This document shows positions 1 through 10,037 of a stretch of DNA of 53,220 bases, piece after piece. This stretch comes from Symbiodinium natans (taxonomy: Eukaryota > Sar > Dinophyceae > Suessiales > Symbiodiniaceae), in assembly GCA_905221605.1 (NCBI GenBank), contig CAJNDS010000126.1:167060-220279 (forward strand). The letters are read 5' to 3'. Every line of letters begins with the position of its first letter. The stretch's first letter is position 1. The position numbers were made by a program, and so were the translations under genes. Below the pieces are notes generated by a model, which had not been told where the DNA came from, made no database searches, and saw only the letters and a list, made by a program, of their open reading frames with translations.

Positions 1-123
1 CATACAAGCCCTTAACCAGACCTCAAAGGGCCATCAAGGATGCACCTGAAACCCTAAACCTGCTGGATTTAGGGTTTAGGGTTTAGGGTTTAGGGTGTAG
101 GGTTTAGGGTTTAGGGTTTAGGG

Positions 124-242
124 CTACTGAACCTGAAGCTCGAAGCCACAAAGGGTCTACAACTGGCGCGAAGATCACATCGTCAGCCAACTGCGGAACA
201 CATCTGCCCCTTGAATGCACTTGAGAGCAGGCTTACTATGAC
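124..242 (+). CDS. Exon-like coding island
   Basis: About 40 codons are open between two TTTAGGG blocks, with mixed composition (for example EATKGLQLARRSHRQ, then CPLNALESRL). There is no start codon. It runs into a 15-bp repeat that also borders the far side of the following array. The family is not recognised; it could be an exon or a gene fragment. Confidence 0.3.
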
Positions 243-389
243 GCCCAGTGGCACTCTTGTTCCCTGTTGGTTTTTGGTTTAGGGTTTAGGGTTTAGGGTT
301 TCGGGTTTCGGGTTTAGGGTTTAGGGTTTAGGGTTTAGGGTTTAGGGTTTAGCTTTAGGGTTTAGAGTTTCGGGGCCCAGTGGCACTCT
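243..389. repeat. Telomere-type array flanked by a 15-bp direct repeat
   Basis: GCCCAGTGGCACTCT occurs exactly at 243-257 and 375-389, bracketing a TTTAGGG block (about 276-371) with TTTCGGG variants. The same CCCAGTGG motif begins another dispersed element (22653, 37354, 40551), so the array appears to sit inside a copy of that element. Confidence 0.7.
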
Positions 390-403
390 AAATCCAGGGG
401 GCG

Positions 404-486
404 GAAGAATTCCCTTCTGGTCCCTTTGTACAATAACCCCCAACAACCCTATTCTAATTATTCAAATTATTCAGCCCCTTTGTTAT
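404..486 (+). repeat. Dispersed repeat, CGGAAGAATT family
   Basis: This stretch (GAATTCCCTTCTGGTCCCTT, then a CCCTATTCTAATTATT core) resembles the segments at 34400, 34674 and 51016. It is a short dispersed repeat of unknown type without coding potential. Confidence 0.5.
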
Positions 487-553
487 TCCGTGTTTCAACC
501 CTAAGCCCTAAGGCCTGAAGCCCTAAACTTGAGGGTCGGACCCCTGGTGACCC

Positions 554-619
554 CCCTAAACCCTAAACCCTAAACCCTGAACCCTGAACCCTAAACCCTA
601 AACCCTAAACCCTAAACCC
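554..619 (-). repeat. CCCTAAA block
   Basis: About nine CCCTAAA units, some CCCTGAA. It is followed by a short unrecognised stretch with a GA-rich run (768-782). Confidence 0.85.
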
Positions 620-977
620 ACAGTTCGAGGTGCAGGTTTTAGGGCTTCAGGCGTTTGTGGGGTGCATAAGGCGGGGGTTTTCTGTGGGGCGGGGTGGTAC
701 AGTTCGGACATCCATCAGGAGACAAGAAAGACAGAGACAAATTGAGGAAGAGGAAGACATGCACCGAGAGAGAGAGAGAGAGGTCTATATTAGGGGGTCC
801 CGTATTTTCGTAAACCCCCATATAAAGACGTGAGAGACAAGAGCCCGAGCCTGCAGTTCGAAGCCCTAAACCCTTCTCTCCTAAAGACTAAACCCTGAAG
901 TCCTAAACCTTAAACCTAAACCTTAAACCCTAAACGTTAAGCCCTAAACCTTAAACCCTAAACCGCAAACCCCTCAG

Positions 978-1072
978 ACCGCAAAAAGCTCAAGCAACAC
1001 CCCCATCTTCCCAAGAATGTCCCAGAGGTCACCCTGGCGGATGAGGATGGCAACCCGGAGGTCACCAATTTT
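978..1072 (+). CDS. Exon-like coding island
   Basis: Following an AG at 976-977, 31 codons are open and end at a TAG formed by the first TTTAGGG unit. The peptide is hydrophilic and protein-like (KNVPEVTLADEDGNPEV). The family is not recognised. It may be an exon whose donor lies at the array edge. Confidence 0.35.
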
Positions 1073-1182
1073 TAGGGTTTAGGATTCGGGGGTTAGGGTT
1101 CAGGGCGGTTTAGGGTTGAGGGTTGAGGGTTGAGGGTTGAGGGTTTAGGGTTTAGGGGTTTAGGGTTTAGGGTTTAGGGTTA
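1073..1182 (+). repeat. TTTAGGG block with TTGAGGG variants
   Basis: The block includes a run of four consecutive TTGAGGG units between ordinary TTTAGGG units. Confidence 0.85.
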
Positions 1183-1895
1183 TTGTGTTTACAGTTTGCC
1201 AACTTGTTCAGTGGCTTAAGTAGAGCCCTTCTAGGGATGTAGGAGGTGTGGAAGTGGTGGAGGACCGCAATCCTGAAAGCCAGTGAGGTCAAATCTTGTT
1301 TACCTACGAACTGCTTAAGAACACCCCTTAAAAATAACAAGATTCTTCCTTATGAGGGTTATATAGGAATTATATAGACTTGTTTTTATTCTTGGGGGGG
1401 TCTTCAGCAATTGTAGTTACGGTGCAGGGCTGATAGGGTCTGGCGCAAAAACCTCCGCGGACTTCCCGCAGCCTTTTCTTTTAATGTTGCTGCGGAGAGC
1501 AGGGCAGTTCCAGACGCGAAGCAATGGCGACCATGACAGCGGTTCTGCCAGGCCAAATCCAGGCAGAGCCCAAGGGCTACAACGAAAGGGACGCAACATC
1601 CGAGACCATGGATACACAAACGGCGCGCAGCGCACTCAACATGGTTCGCTACTTCGTGGCAGACAGGAGCCCGAAAGATGTGATGCCGATGGCTATCAGA
1701 GTTGTTCTTATTTTCATGTGCTTATGCTTATTCTCATTCTTACAAATATGTTTACTATATGTACTGTTACTGCGGCTACTCCATTTAGAAGTCCTACTAC
1801 GTTTGCGATTGCGACTACCGCCTTGAATTCGGCAACAACGGCAGCGGCGGCGACGGCGACGGCCAACGACGAGGACGACGGACGACGGACGACTA

Positions 1896-1898
1896 CTG

Positions 1899-1981
<83 letters not shown>

Positions 1982-2002
1982 ACTGCTACTGCGACTATAC
2001 TG

Positions 2003-2076
<74 letters not shown>

Positions 2077-2105
2077 GCTACTGCTACTGCTACTACTGCT
2101 ACTAC
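1896..2105. repeat. Compound trinucleotide microsatellite (GCT)n then (CTA)n
   Basis: About 26 GCT units (1902-1980) are followed by about 24 CTA/ACT units (2003-2075), with interrupted units on both sides. The poly-Ala, poly-Leu and poly-Ser reading frames across it are by-products of the repeat. Confidence 0.95.
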
Positions 2106-2201
2106 TCATATGGCTGTTGCTATGGTGATTTCGCACTGCTCTCATCATGTTCGTGTTGTTTACGGTTTAGGGTTCAGGGTTTAGGGTTTCGGGTCAAGGA
2201 G

Positions 2202-2300
2202 TTTAGGGTTTAGGGTTTAGGGTTTAGGGTTTAGGGTTTAGGGTTTAGGGTTTAGGGTTTAGGGTTTAGGGTTTAGGGTTTAGGGTTTAGGGTTTAGGGT
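2202..2300 (+). repeat. TTTAGGG array, about 14 units
   Basis: Near-perfect units. A degraded stretch with TTCAGGG and TTTCGGG lies just upstream (2163-2200). Confidence 0.95.
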
Positions 2301-2319
2301 TGCTCTCTGCAAACGGCAG

Positions 2320-2434
2320 GAACCCGGAGCATGAGCAGAAGTCAAAGGCGCCACGTCGCCGTAGCCTGCGCCACCTCCGAGAGCTAATGCTTGAGGATTT
2401 CTTGAAACTTGGGCATGCACTGGTCCCTGAAAGG
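2320..2434 (+). CDS. Exon-like coding island
   Basis: It follows GGCAG (AG at 2318-2319) and stays open for 38 codons. The peptide has basic residues and then a helical stretch (SLRHLRELMLEDFLKLGHAL). It ends at an AAG followed by GTTTAG, where the next TTTAGGG block could supply a donor. It lies upstream of the ankyrin islands on the same strand; membership of one gene is inference. Confidence 0.4.
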
Positions 2435-2883
2435 TTTAGGGCTTAGGGTTCAGAGTTTAGGGTTCAGGGTTTAGGGTTTAGAGTTTAGGGTTTAGAGTTG
2501 AGGGTTGAGGGTTGAGGGCTTCGGGCCTGGATTGTAGAAGCTGGGGGGTCTGTGATCACAACCTTGCGGTTCATCTGGTCACCAAGGAAGACGCATGGCT
2601 TCAGCGACGCAACCAAGGCATGCTTTGGGAGTTGTTTGTGTGGCTGTTCTTTTCTCTTCTATGCCAGGGAAGCTATTCACGAATAGTGCATTTATGTTAT
2701 TTTGGGGCCAGAGTGTCTCTTGAATCACGACCCAGGTAAATGAGCCGCGGCAGAGCGGGTGTTTCTCTTTCAAGGAAACTTAGGGGTACTTGGAAGTGTT
2801 TTTTTAGTTTTTGGGTACTAGAATTTCTAAGAAACAGCAAAACAATTAGTTTTTGCAAACGTCCAAGTTCAGTGTAGGAAAGG

Positions 2884-2964
2884 CTTTTTCCCCTTCATGT
2901 CGCCGCAAAGTGCGGCGATCACGAGATGGTCCGCATACTCCTCCAAGCTGGCGCCGATACTTGG
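2884..2964 (+). CDS. Ankyrin-repeat exon-like island 1
   Basis: The frame encodes PLHVAAKCGDHEMVRILLQA followed by GAD. This matches the ankyrin consensus closely (PLHxAAxxGxxxxVxxLLxxGAD). Only about one repeat is present, with a GTTGTC donor candidate right after it. The next same-strand island at 3361 also looks ankyrin-like, suggesting a split ankyrin gene with TTTAGGG/CCCTAAA arrays in the intron. A fragment is the alternative. Confidence 0.6.
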
Positions 2965-3000
2965 GTTGTCCAGTGGTCCCCCTTGTCCTTAAAACGGGTG

Positions 3001-3085
3001 AAGGGTTTAGGGTTTAGTGTTTAGGGTTTAGTGTTTAGGGTTTAGGGCTTAGGGTTTAGGGTTTAGGATTTAGGGTTTAGGGTAA
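3001..3085 (+). repeat. TTTAGGG block between ankyrin islands
   Basis: About 12 units with TTTAGTG and CTTAGGG variants. Confidence 0.9.
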
Positions 3086-3089
3086 CCAA

Positions 3090-3236
3090 CCCAAAACAAG
3101 GGTGCCCTTGTTTTTGGTATGGGCATTCCCCAAAGTAGGGGTACCCCGAATAGAACCCAACAATACAATAATCCTTATTATAGGAACCCCCAAAACAAGG
3201 GTAACCCTATTGTCGGAAACCCCCCAGTGCATACTG
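3090..3236. repeat. Dispersed element with inverted GGGGTTTCCGA-type ends
   Basis: This non-coding stretch (AACAAGGGTGCCCTTG, then a CCCTATTGTCGGAAACCCCC end) resembles 14930-15030, 20750-20830 and 50519-50624. It appears to be a short degraded foldback element. Confidence 0.45.
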
Positions 3237-3240
3237 GGCA

Positions 3241-3349
3241 AACCCTAAACCCTAAACCCTAAACCCTAAACCCTAAACCCTAAACCCTAAACCCTAAACC
3301 CTAAACCCTAAACCCTAAACCCTAAACCCTAAACCCTAAACCCTAAACC
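3241..3349 (-). repeat. CCCTAAA array, about 15 units
   Basis: A perfect array opposite in orientation to the block at 3001. Confidence 0.95.
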
Positions 3350-3360
3350 ATACCAAGGAT

Positions 3361-3432
3361 AGATGGGCGAAGACGTCCAAGGGCTGGACAGCCTTGGAGC
3401 TCGCAGATCGCCAGCGCAACCAGATTCTTGGA
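3361..3432 (+). CDS. Ankyrin-like exon island 2
   Basis: The open frame contains GWTALELADRQRNQIL, resembling the start of an ankyrin repeat (GxTALxLA). It begins soon after a CCCTAAA array and is cut at CTTGGAGG, the terminus of a MITE-2 copy. It plausibly continues the reading of the 2884 island. Confidence 0.45.
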
Positions 3433-3510
3433 GGTCCATGGTACTTATTAGGGTTTAGGGTTTAGGGTTTAGGGTTTAGGGTTTAGGCCTTTAAGTGCCT
3501 TAAGAAGGTT
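3428..3510. mobile_element. MITE-2 copy split by a TTTAGGG block
   Basis: It starts with the MITE-2 end CTTGGAGG and GGTACTTATTA. It is interrupted by five TTTAGGG units (3450-3487) and resumes with the internal motif TTTAAGTGCC. This shows that the telomere-type DNA arrived after the MITE. Confidence 0.5.
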
Positions 3511-3690
3511 CTGATTTGGGGTTAGAAGTACAGATTCTCGGTAAGCCCTGAGAAATATTCATATGTTGTCCCTTGTTGAGTCATAGCTTGGCACGTTCCT
3601 TATACTAACCGTCCTTAACAGGGGTTCTCGTACCCCGTATGGTTGGCATACTTTTGTTATTTTCCCTTATTGGGCTTAAGAGGGATCATA

Positions 3691-3778
3691 CCCTAAACCC
3701 TAAACCCTAAACCCTAAACCCTAAACCCTAAACCCTAAACCCTAAACCCTAAACCCTAAACCCTAAACCCTAAACCTT
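3691..3778 (-). repeat. CCCTAAA array, about 12 units
   Basis: A perfect array that abuts a degraded foldback segment (3595-3690) related to 21877 and 36411. Confidence 0.95.
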
Positions 3779-3821
3779 AACCCGCAAGAATTTCAGAGGG
3801 TTTTAATATTTGGGCCATCCG

Positions 3822-3902
3822 AGGATAGCCGCAGACATGCTCCGCTGCGACACCCGGACCCTGACCGTCAGTCAGTTCTCCAAAGATTCTCCCAAATTTG
3901 GG
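3822..3902 (+). CDS. Exon-like coding island
   Basis: About 27 open codons with protein-like composition (DMLRCDTRTLTVSQFSKDSP). It may be the next exon after the ankyrin islands. The family is not recognised. Confidence 0.35.
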
Positions 3903-3930
3903 GGGGTTTACGACAACAAACGTGGGGGGG

Positions 3931-4027
3931 TTTAGGGTTTAGGGTTTAGGGTTTAGGGTTTAGGGTTTAGGGTTTAGGGTTTAGGGTTTAGGGTTTAGGG
4001 TTTAGGGTTTAGGGTTTAGGGTTTAGG
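3931..4027 (+). repeat. TTTAGGG array, about 14 units
   Basis: A perfect array flanked on both sides by G- or C-runs. Confidence 0.95.
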
Positions 4028-4780
4028 CCCCCCAAAAATCCGAGGATCCCCTTAAAAAAGGGACCCAAGAAGGCACTCCCCGAAGATCGTAAACCCCCAA
4101 ATTTTTTGAACCATGGCCTCCGGACAGCGGTGGCCTCGTTGCGTACGGTTCTTCTGTTCTACATCGGGGATGTTTGGGGGCTTAGAGGCTATGACAATGG
4201 CCTTGTGAGGTTTGGTCAGTGACAAAGATTTGCGACCGCAAGGAGGCATGTGTGGATCGCACGCGGCCTAATTAAAATCGTTAAATCGTTATCTACGTGG
4301 GGGTTTCGGACGCTTCCGACAGCTTCGTGATAGCTCCCCCCCCACGCAAACTGAGTGGTGGCGCGGTCCCCTTGCCTTACAGAGTGAAGGTTATGACTCT
4401 CGTCCTGTTAATGGGGGTTGGGGTTGATGGTACATAGGACACAGGCCTGATGTAATGCGTAGGAATATTCTGTGCATTGGCAGCCTGTTGGCAATACTGC
4501 TCCTTCTGTCGCCATCATGATCGATCATCTCTGTTCACACGAAGCCTCCAACAGCTTCGGGCAGACATGGCGAGAACCTGCGCTTTTAAGATACATTGGC
4601 ATGGCAGATCCGACAGTCACCACGCAGAGATACCTTGTCAATTTGCAGCGTTGTTCTCAGTCCTGAAGCGGCCTTGCGGGTATGGGGTTACTTGTAGTTG
4701 TTTGGGGTCCAGGGTTGCTCTAAACCCTAAACCCTAAACGATTTCGATGAGGCGAGTAAACCCTAGACCCGGTGGGTCAG
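4028..4780. other. Stretch with no confident gene
   Basis: It holds short frames in both directions, none recognised, and a few isolated CCCTAAA units near 4720. The C-run near 4335 and the two overlapping frames at 4472-4737 show no clear coding signal. Confidence 0.4.
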
Positions 4781-4858
4781 TCTGACTGGACGAACAAGCC
4801 TGCGCACATCTTGGTGCCACAGTTCCGTGACACCTCCCTGCCATGGACCTGGTCATGA
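4781..4858 (+). CDS. Exon-like coding island
   Basis: It follows GGTCAG and reads 25 codons to a TGA (for example KPAHILVPQFRDTSLPWTW). The family is unknown. It could be a terminal exon. Confidence 0.35.
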   Translation, partial: SDWTNKPAHILVPQFRDTSLPWTWS

Positions 4859-5043
4859 TCAGGGGTTCAAGGTTAACCCTAAGCCCTAAACCCTGATGGG
4901 GTCCTGTGTTTGGTGCAAGCGGAGTGGCAGGGGATTGAATTTGCCGTTGTGCTCTTGCCTTCGCCTTTTAGCGAAGCCAGGGGGGATGATGCACGAGATG
5001 GCATCATGTTCACGCCCTTGGGGGCTAAACGAACTGCAAATAG

Positions 5044-5144
5044 CTTACTTCTCCAACAGCTGAACTTTAAACTTTTTGGGTTCCCTTATTTAGTAGGAAT
5101 AATAAACTTTAACCTTTTTGCCCCTTGGTTATTGGAGAAGTAAG
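5044..5144. mobile_element. MITE-1 copy 1 (101 bp, TSD ATAG)
   Basis: The ends are CTTACTTCTCCAA and TTGGAGAAGTAAG, perfect 13-bp terminal inverted repeats. ATAG is duplicated at 5040-5043 and 5145-5148. Very similar copies lie at 10927, 16334 and 32822. There is no coding capacity, so this is a non-autonomous DNA transposon. Confidence 0.9.
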
Positions 5145-5266
5145 ATAGGGGTTCAGGGGTTGAGGGTTCTTGGTTTCGGGGTTAGGATCTCCTTTGTAGG
5201 AACCAATGAGAGTCCCCAAGGACAGTCGCCTGCGAGCGCCCGGATCACGAGGGCTTCAAACCGTGT

Positions 5267-5284
5267 GGGGGGGGGGGGGGGGGG
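5267..5284 (+). repeat. Poly-G run, 18 bp
   Basis: An uninterrupted G homopolymer. Others lie at 12866-12878, 12989-13006, 14267-14280 and 23154-23176. Confidence 0.9.
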
Positions 5285-5579
5285 TTCATTTGTTGTGTTA
5301 GGTTTACGGTTCGACTTTACGGTTAAGGGGCTTAGGGCTTCGAATTTAGAAGTCATAGTCGGAAGAATTGCTAGTATTATCTCCGTTTGGTTCCTATCAT
5401 AAGTACGTTACCAATATCCGCCAAAGCCCCATATTCTTAAGGGCCTTTTTTGGGTAAAGGTGTAGCATTACCTTTGGTTTGGTGTCGAGCTTCCCAAGCC
5501 ACTGCTTAATCCCTACCCTCAACCCTCAGCCCTAAACCCTAAACCCTAGACCCTAGACCCTAAACCCTAAACCCTGTTG

Positions 5580-5678
5580 CTCCGGCGTCTGCGTCCGGAG
5601 CTTGCGTGTTTTGCCTTGATGTCTCGCTTGAATCGGATCCTGGGGCATGCCATCGATTTTGTCTCCCTTCTTGTCTAG
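5580..5678 (+). CDS. Exon-like coding island
   Basis: 32 open codons with Leu/Arg-rich helical character (PELACFALMSRLNRILGHAI), ending at a TAG at the start of the next array. The family is not recognised. Confidence 0.35.
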   Translation, partial: LRRLRPELACFALMSRLNRILGHAIDFVSLLV

Positions 5679-5917
5679 GGTTTAAGGGTTTAAGGGTTTA
5701 GAGTTTAGGGTTTAGGGTTTAGACATTAGGCTCCCGTTTGGACCCAAAGCAGGGTCCTGCACGGGTGCTGCACACGGGACGGTCACGGGGCGTGCCCCTG
5801 TTCTTGTCTCCCTAAACCCTAAACCCGAAACCCTAAACTCTAAACCCAATCTCCCTTCTTGCATCCTTGCCCCGTCTGGAACCAGCGCCATCGTGGCACC
5901 CTAAACCCTCAACCCTA

Positions 5918-6028
5918 AACCCTAAAGCCTAAACCCTAAACCCTAAACCCTAAACCCTAAACCCTAAACCCTAAACCCTAAACCCTAAACCCTAAACCCT
6001 AAACCCTAAACCCTAAACCCTAAACCCT
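5918..6028 (-). repeat. CCCTAAA array, about 16 units
   Basis: Near-perfect. Neighbouring non-array DNA repeatedly contains TGTCTCCCTTCTTG-like motifs (about 5660, 5805, 5851 and 6034) beside array edges. Confidence 0.95.
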
Positions 6029-6471
6029 TCCCCGCTTTTTTTGTCTCACTCCTTGTCTCCCTTAGGGCTTAGGGTTCCTTCCTTCTTGGAGCCAGACCCA
6101 GAACGAGGGAAACGCTCCTGTTCTTCACTCCCTCATGGTGGCTCGTTGGTTTCGGACCAGAGCCGGATCATGGTAAACCTTAAACCTCAAACCCTGACCC
6201 CTAAACCCTAACCCCTAAACCCTAAACCCCCTCTTCTTGCCTCTGTCTTGTCTGGCTTTTGGTCCCTTCTTGCCGACCGACCACCCCCTGCAGAGTCCTG
6301 TAGGTGCCATCAGAAACACTGAACAGACATCTCAGCTTGTACCGGAAAAGCGAACTCGGGTTAGGGTCGGGTTTAGGGTTTGGGGTTTGGGCCATAATGG
6401 CTGCTCTCGATGAGTCGCGCGTGCTTGCGCAACCGACATATGTCCAAAAGTTGTCCGTGTCCATGTGGAGT

Positions 6472-6593
6472 AGTTCTCTAAAATAGGGTCCCTTTCGGGG
6501 GGGAAGGGGTGCGGGGGGGGGGGTCCTTCTTTTTTAGGGTTGCCGGTCTAGATTTACATAAGGGGCCCGCAAGGGACCCTAATTTAGAGAACT
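6472..6593. mobile_element. Foldback element with 23-bp inverted ends
   Basis: 6472-6494 and 6571-6593 are inverted copies matching at 22 of 23 positions (AGTTCTCTAAAATAGGGTCC at the left). The 76-bp interior is G-rich. A MITE-like foldback of unknown family. Confidence 0.7.
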
Positions 6594-6599
6594 GCCACT

Positions 6600-6854
6600 G
6601 TTTTCATGTTGCCAGACGCAAGCTGTACATGCAAGTGCAATTTTTTAAACGCCAGCGGTCTGGCGCTTCTGGCAACTTAGTAGTCAGCCGTATATCAGAG
6701 AGATGGATTGATAGATAGATAGAATACATGTGTATGTATGAATGAATGTATATATATATATATATATATATATGAAAACATCATCATACAACATCTGTTT
6801 TACATACATGTATATACTCAGTTATTCATTTACATATACAAAATACATTCAATG

Positions 6855-6888
<34 letters not shown>

Positions 6889-7082
6889 TGTGTGTGTGTG
6901 TGTCTGTGTCTGTATACATTATACATAATATATGTATATATATATACACCCGATTTGCCTGACCTTTGTCCGGCAGCATAATCCCCCTGTTCGAGGCATG
7001 CGCCGCGAGGGTAGGAGAGTCGCTATTTTTCAATGCGTGCCCATGAGAGGCAATGGAGTCACGAGCAAAAGAAACACCCGAT
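6600..7082. repeat. TA and GT microsatellites, no gene
   Basis: (TA)n runs at 6749-6773 and 6857-6885, (GT)n at 6886-6903 and a GATA run near 6710. Reading frames here follow the repeats and are not genes. Confidence 0.9.
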
Positions 7083-7177
7083 TAGGGTTTAGGGTTTAGG
7101 GTTTAGGGTTTAGGGTTTAGGGTTTAGGGTTTAGGGTTTAGGGTTTAGGGTTTAGGGTTTAGGGTTTAGGGTTTAGG
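7083..7177 (+). repeat. TTTAGGG array, about 13 units
   Basis: Perfect units, followed by a G-run. Confidence 0.95.
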
Positions 7178-7710
7178 GGGGGGGTTTGGGACAAGACCGC
7201 AGAGGTGCCAATCATGACACGGGTACCTTTTTGCCGGTGACCCAAAGCATGAAGCACTCACAAAGCCTTGATCCCCAAAACCCGGTCGGAGCCCTCTCTT
7301 CCCTTCTCTTGGTCCTAGGGTCCCACATGAGGCCTGCTTGTTGGTTCATACAGAGTTTACCAGACTAAGCGAACGGCAGAAGAAGTAATCTTTCAAGGCT
7401 TGGGGGAGGGGGAGGGCCTAGGGTTTGGGGTTTAGGGTTCAGGGTTTAGGGTTTGGGGTTTGGGTTCAGGGTTTGGGGCTTAGGGTTTAGGATTTAGGGT
7501 TTAGGCTTTAGGCTTTAGGGTTTAGGGTCCAACACGCCGCCAGGGTCGGTGGATTCGACTATGGTTTAGGGAGTATATACCCCTAAATTCGAAGAAGCCC
7601 TAATCCCCAACCCTAAACCCTAAACTCGACATCCCTAAACCCTAAAACCCAAACTCCAACCCTAAATTCGAAGTTCCTGAATTCCTTAAGTGGGGTGTCT
7701 TGGAGTCTCT

Positions 7711-7770
7711 GTGAAGCAGGTTTGCAAAGTTCGGCGCCTGCGGGCCGTCACGCAGGCCAGCAGGGGTGGG
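7711..7770 (+). CDS. Exon-like coding island (weak)
   Basis: A short open frame rich in basic residues (VKQVCKVRRLRAVTQAS) between degraded arrays. The family is unknown. Confidence 0.25.
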
Positions 7771-8366
7771 TTCGGGGGCTGAGGGTTTATGATAGAGGGC
7801 TTTAGGGTTTAGGGTTTTGCGTTTAGGGTTTAGGGTTTAGGGTTTAGGGTTAGAGCCTAAGCCCTAAGCCCTAAGCCCTAAACTCTTCTACCCTCAAGCT
7901 GAGACGCTGGGTTTTAGGGTTTAGTGTTTCGTGTGTTAAGCTTCGGGAAAATATTTTCCTAACTCCCCTGCTAAGAGCCCAGTGAGGTTTCCATCGTGTG
8001 TTTTATCCGTAGAAAAGAAGATGAACACATGCATACATATGCATGCCCACGTATATACACCGATGGCTCCTTCAGCCTTAAGGGTTCGGGTTTTGGGATT
8101 TGATTTAAGCGTTTAGGGTTGAGGTTTTAGGGTTTAGGGTTTAGGGTTTAGGGTCTAGGGTCTAGGGTTTAGGGTTTAGGGTTTATGTTTACAGCTTCGG
8201 GTTTGCGAAAGGACGCGAAGCCAAGCAGGGGGGCACCCAGGCCCCCACATGGTCACATGGTTTGGCGTTTAGGGTTTGGGGTTTAGGGTTTAGGGTTTAG
8301 GGTTTGGGGTTTAGGGTTTAGGGTCTAGGGTTTAGGGTTTAGGGTTCAGGGTTCAAGTCGTTTCAG

Positions 8367-8451
8367 GGCGAGATAAGCCAGCCACTCGCTTCACAGCCAA
8401 CATGGGAAGAGGGTTTCCACTCCTGGAAAACCGCTGCGCATGGGATTCCAG
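8367..8451 (+). CDS. Exon-like coding island with both splice signals
   Basis: It is preceded by GTTTCAG and followed by GTTCAG, and encodes 28 codons plus one base (SQPLASQPTWEEGFHSWKTA). The flanks are TTTAGGG blocks at 8265-8355 and 8453-8528. The family is unknown, but the structure is what an exon between telomere-repeat introns would look like. Confidence 0.4.
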
Positions 8452-9011
8452 GTTCAGGGCTTAGGGTTGAGGGTTTAGGGTTTAGGGTTCAGGATTCAGG
8501 ATTTAGGGCTTAGGGTTCAGGGTTTAGAAAGGGAAGCCGCCTTCGCCTTTGAGGTTTTTTTTGCGTCCGTTTGTTCATGTGTGCTCTCGAGAGTGATTTT
8601 GCATTAACAGCTGCCCTTGAGAGTTTGCTCAAAGTTTCCGTCCCCCCCAACCCCGAGTCCTAAACCCTAGAAGCCTAAACCCTAATTATGCGAACCCTAA
8701 ACCCTAAACCCTAAACCCGAAAAAGCCTAAGCCCTTAAAACCCTCAACCCCGAACCCTAAACCCTAGACTAGCTGTTCTCTTTTCCGGTTCGAGGATGAG
8801 GTTTCACACGCTTTTTTGAGGAAGGCTTAGGGTTTAGGGTTTAGGGTTTTGGGGGTTTAGGTTTTAGGGTTTAGGGTTTAGGGTTTAGAGAGTTTAGGGC
8901 TTAGGAATGTTCCAGCTTAGTGGTAGCAAACTCGAAGATATCAGGTGCCAATGATATCAGGAGCTTCCCAAGTTTCACCAAACCCCGAACCCTTGTTGAA
9001 GCTGTTTCCAG

Positions 9012-9053
9012 AAGGACAACCGCCTGGTGGCCAGCACGGATGAGCGAGGAATG
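9012..9053 (+). CDS. WD40-like micro-exon, island 1
   Basis: A 14-codon segment between TTTCCAG and GTACCT encodes KDNRLVASTDERGM, resembling the strand and turn preceding the WD dipeptide of a WD40 repeat. Similar islands follow at 11040, 16992 and 20530 on the same strand. Confidence 0.4.
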
Positions 9054-9296
9054 GTACCTGCGGCTGTCGTTCCTCCCAGAAGCGCCTAAACCCTAAATCT
9101 CTAAGCCGAAAGCCTCTAGACTTTAGCGGTTAAGTCTACACCTCTCTAAACCCTAAACCCTAAACCTTAAATCCTAAACCCCTATGAACTTCTAAACCTC
9201 TAGGCCCCGAAGCCCACTTGAGTCCATCCTTTTGGCTCCTGGAGGAAGTTTCGGGTCCGGCTTTTTGAGGTTCTCGTGGATGGTTCAGGGTTAGGG

Positions 9297-9430
9297 TTTA
9301 GGGTTTAGGGTTTAGGGTTGAGGTTTAGGGTTTAGGGTTTAGGGTTTAGGGTTTAGGGTTTAGGGTTTAGGGTTTAGGGTTTAGGGTTTAGGGTTTAGGG
9401 TTTAGGGTTTAGGGTTTAGGGTTTAGGGTT
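9297..9430 (+). repeat. TTTAGGG array, about 19 units
   Basis: Nearly perfect, with one TTGAGG variant near the left edge. Confidence 0.95.
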
Positions 9431-10037
9431 TGAGGCTTAGGGTTACAGTAAACTCCAGAAAGTTGGAAAATGATTTAAAGACGATTACAGCTGGGACTCC
9501 CTTTAGTATATCTGTTGGGCTATGGGGACAAGGATGTCGCAACTTGTTGGCGTTTACTGTAAGGCTTTGGGAACCTGGGTTTTTGGGTTTGGGGGTTTGG
9601 GTTTTGGGTTTTCTGTAGGGTTCCAGAGTTTAGGTTTCGCATGCCACGATGTGTCAGCGTTTGGGCGTCAGCGCTCTGAGCTCGTGCATGATAGGGTTCT
9701 TAAAGGAGGGGGGTTTAGGGTTTAGGGTTTAGGGTTTAGGGTTTAGGGGGTTCATGGGGAGGGGGGGGGGGGGCACCCCCCTTGAGCCCCCCTCCCTCAA
9801 GGACCCTATAAGCGTAGGGTTCAGGCTGTTGGTACGTTCTAGGAGCTGATGGTCTCCGGGACTAGGGCTTCGTGTAGGGTCTAGAGATCTCAATGCCACT
9901 TATGAAGTAAGGACCCTGAACCCTGAACCTAAACCCTAAACCCTAAACCCTAAACCCTAAACCCTAAACCCTAAACCCTAAACCCTAGCTTGAAGGTGTA
10001 GTTTTACCCCCTAAGCAGTTGCCCCTTTTGCAGATGA

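Noticed and set aside
1484-2128. 214-codon frame with long poly-Ala and poly-Leu
   Set aside because: It is produced by the (GCT)n and (CTA)n microsatellite; the overlapping minus-strand Ser/Ala frame has the same cause.
3241-3349. Regular repeats considered as a CRISPR array or a true chromosome end
   Set aside because: There are no spacers, unit length is 7 bp, and unique sequence continues on both sides of every array.
5044-5144. MITE-1 as an intron
   Set aside because: Its ends read CTTAC..GTAAG, so a donor-like GTAAG faces outward at the 3' end; there is no GT..AG pair at its borders.
6738-7033. Tyr/Ile-rich frames
   Set aside because: (TA)n and (GT)n microsatellite translation.
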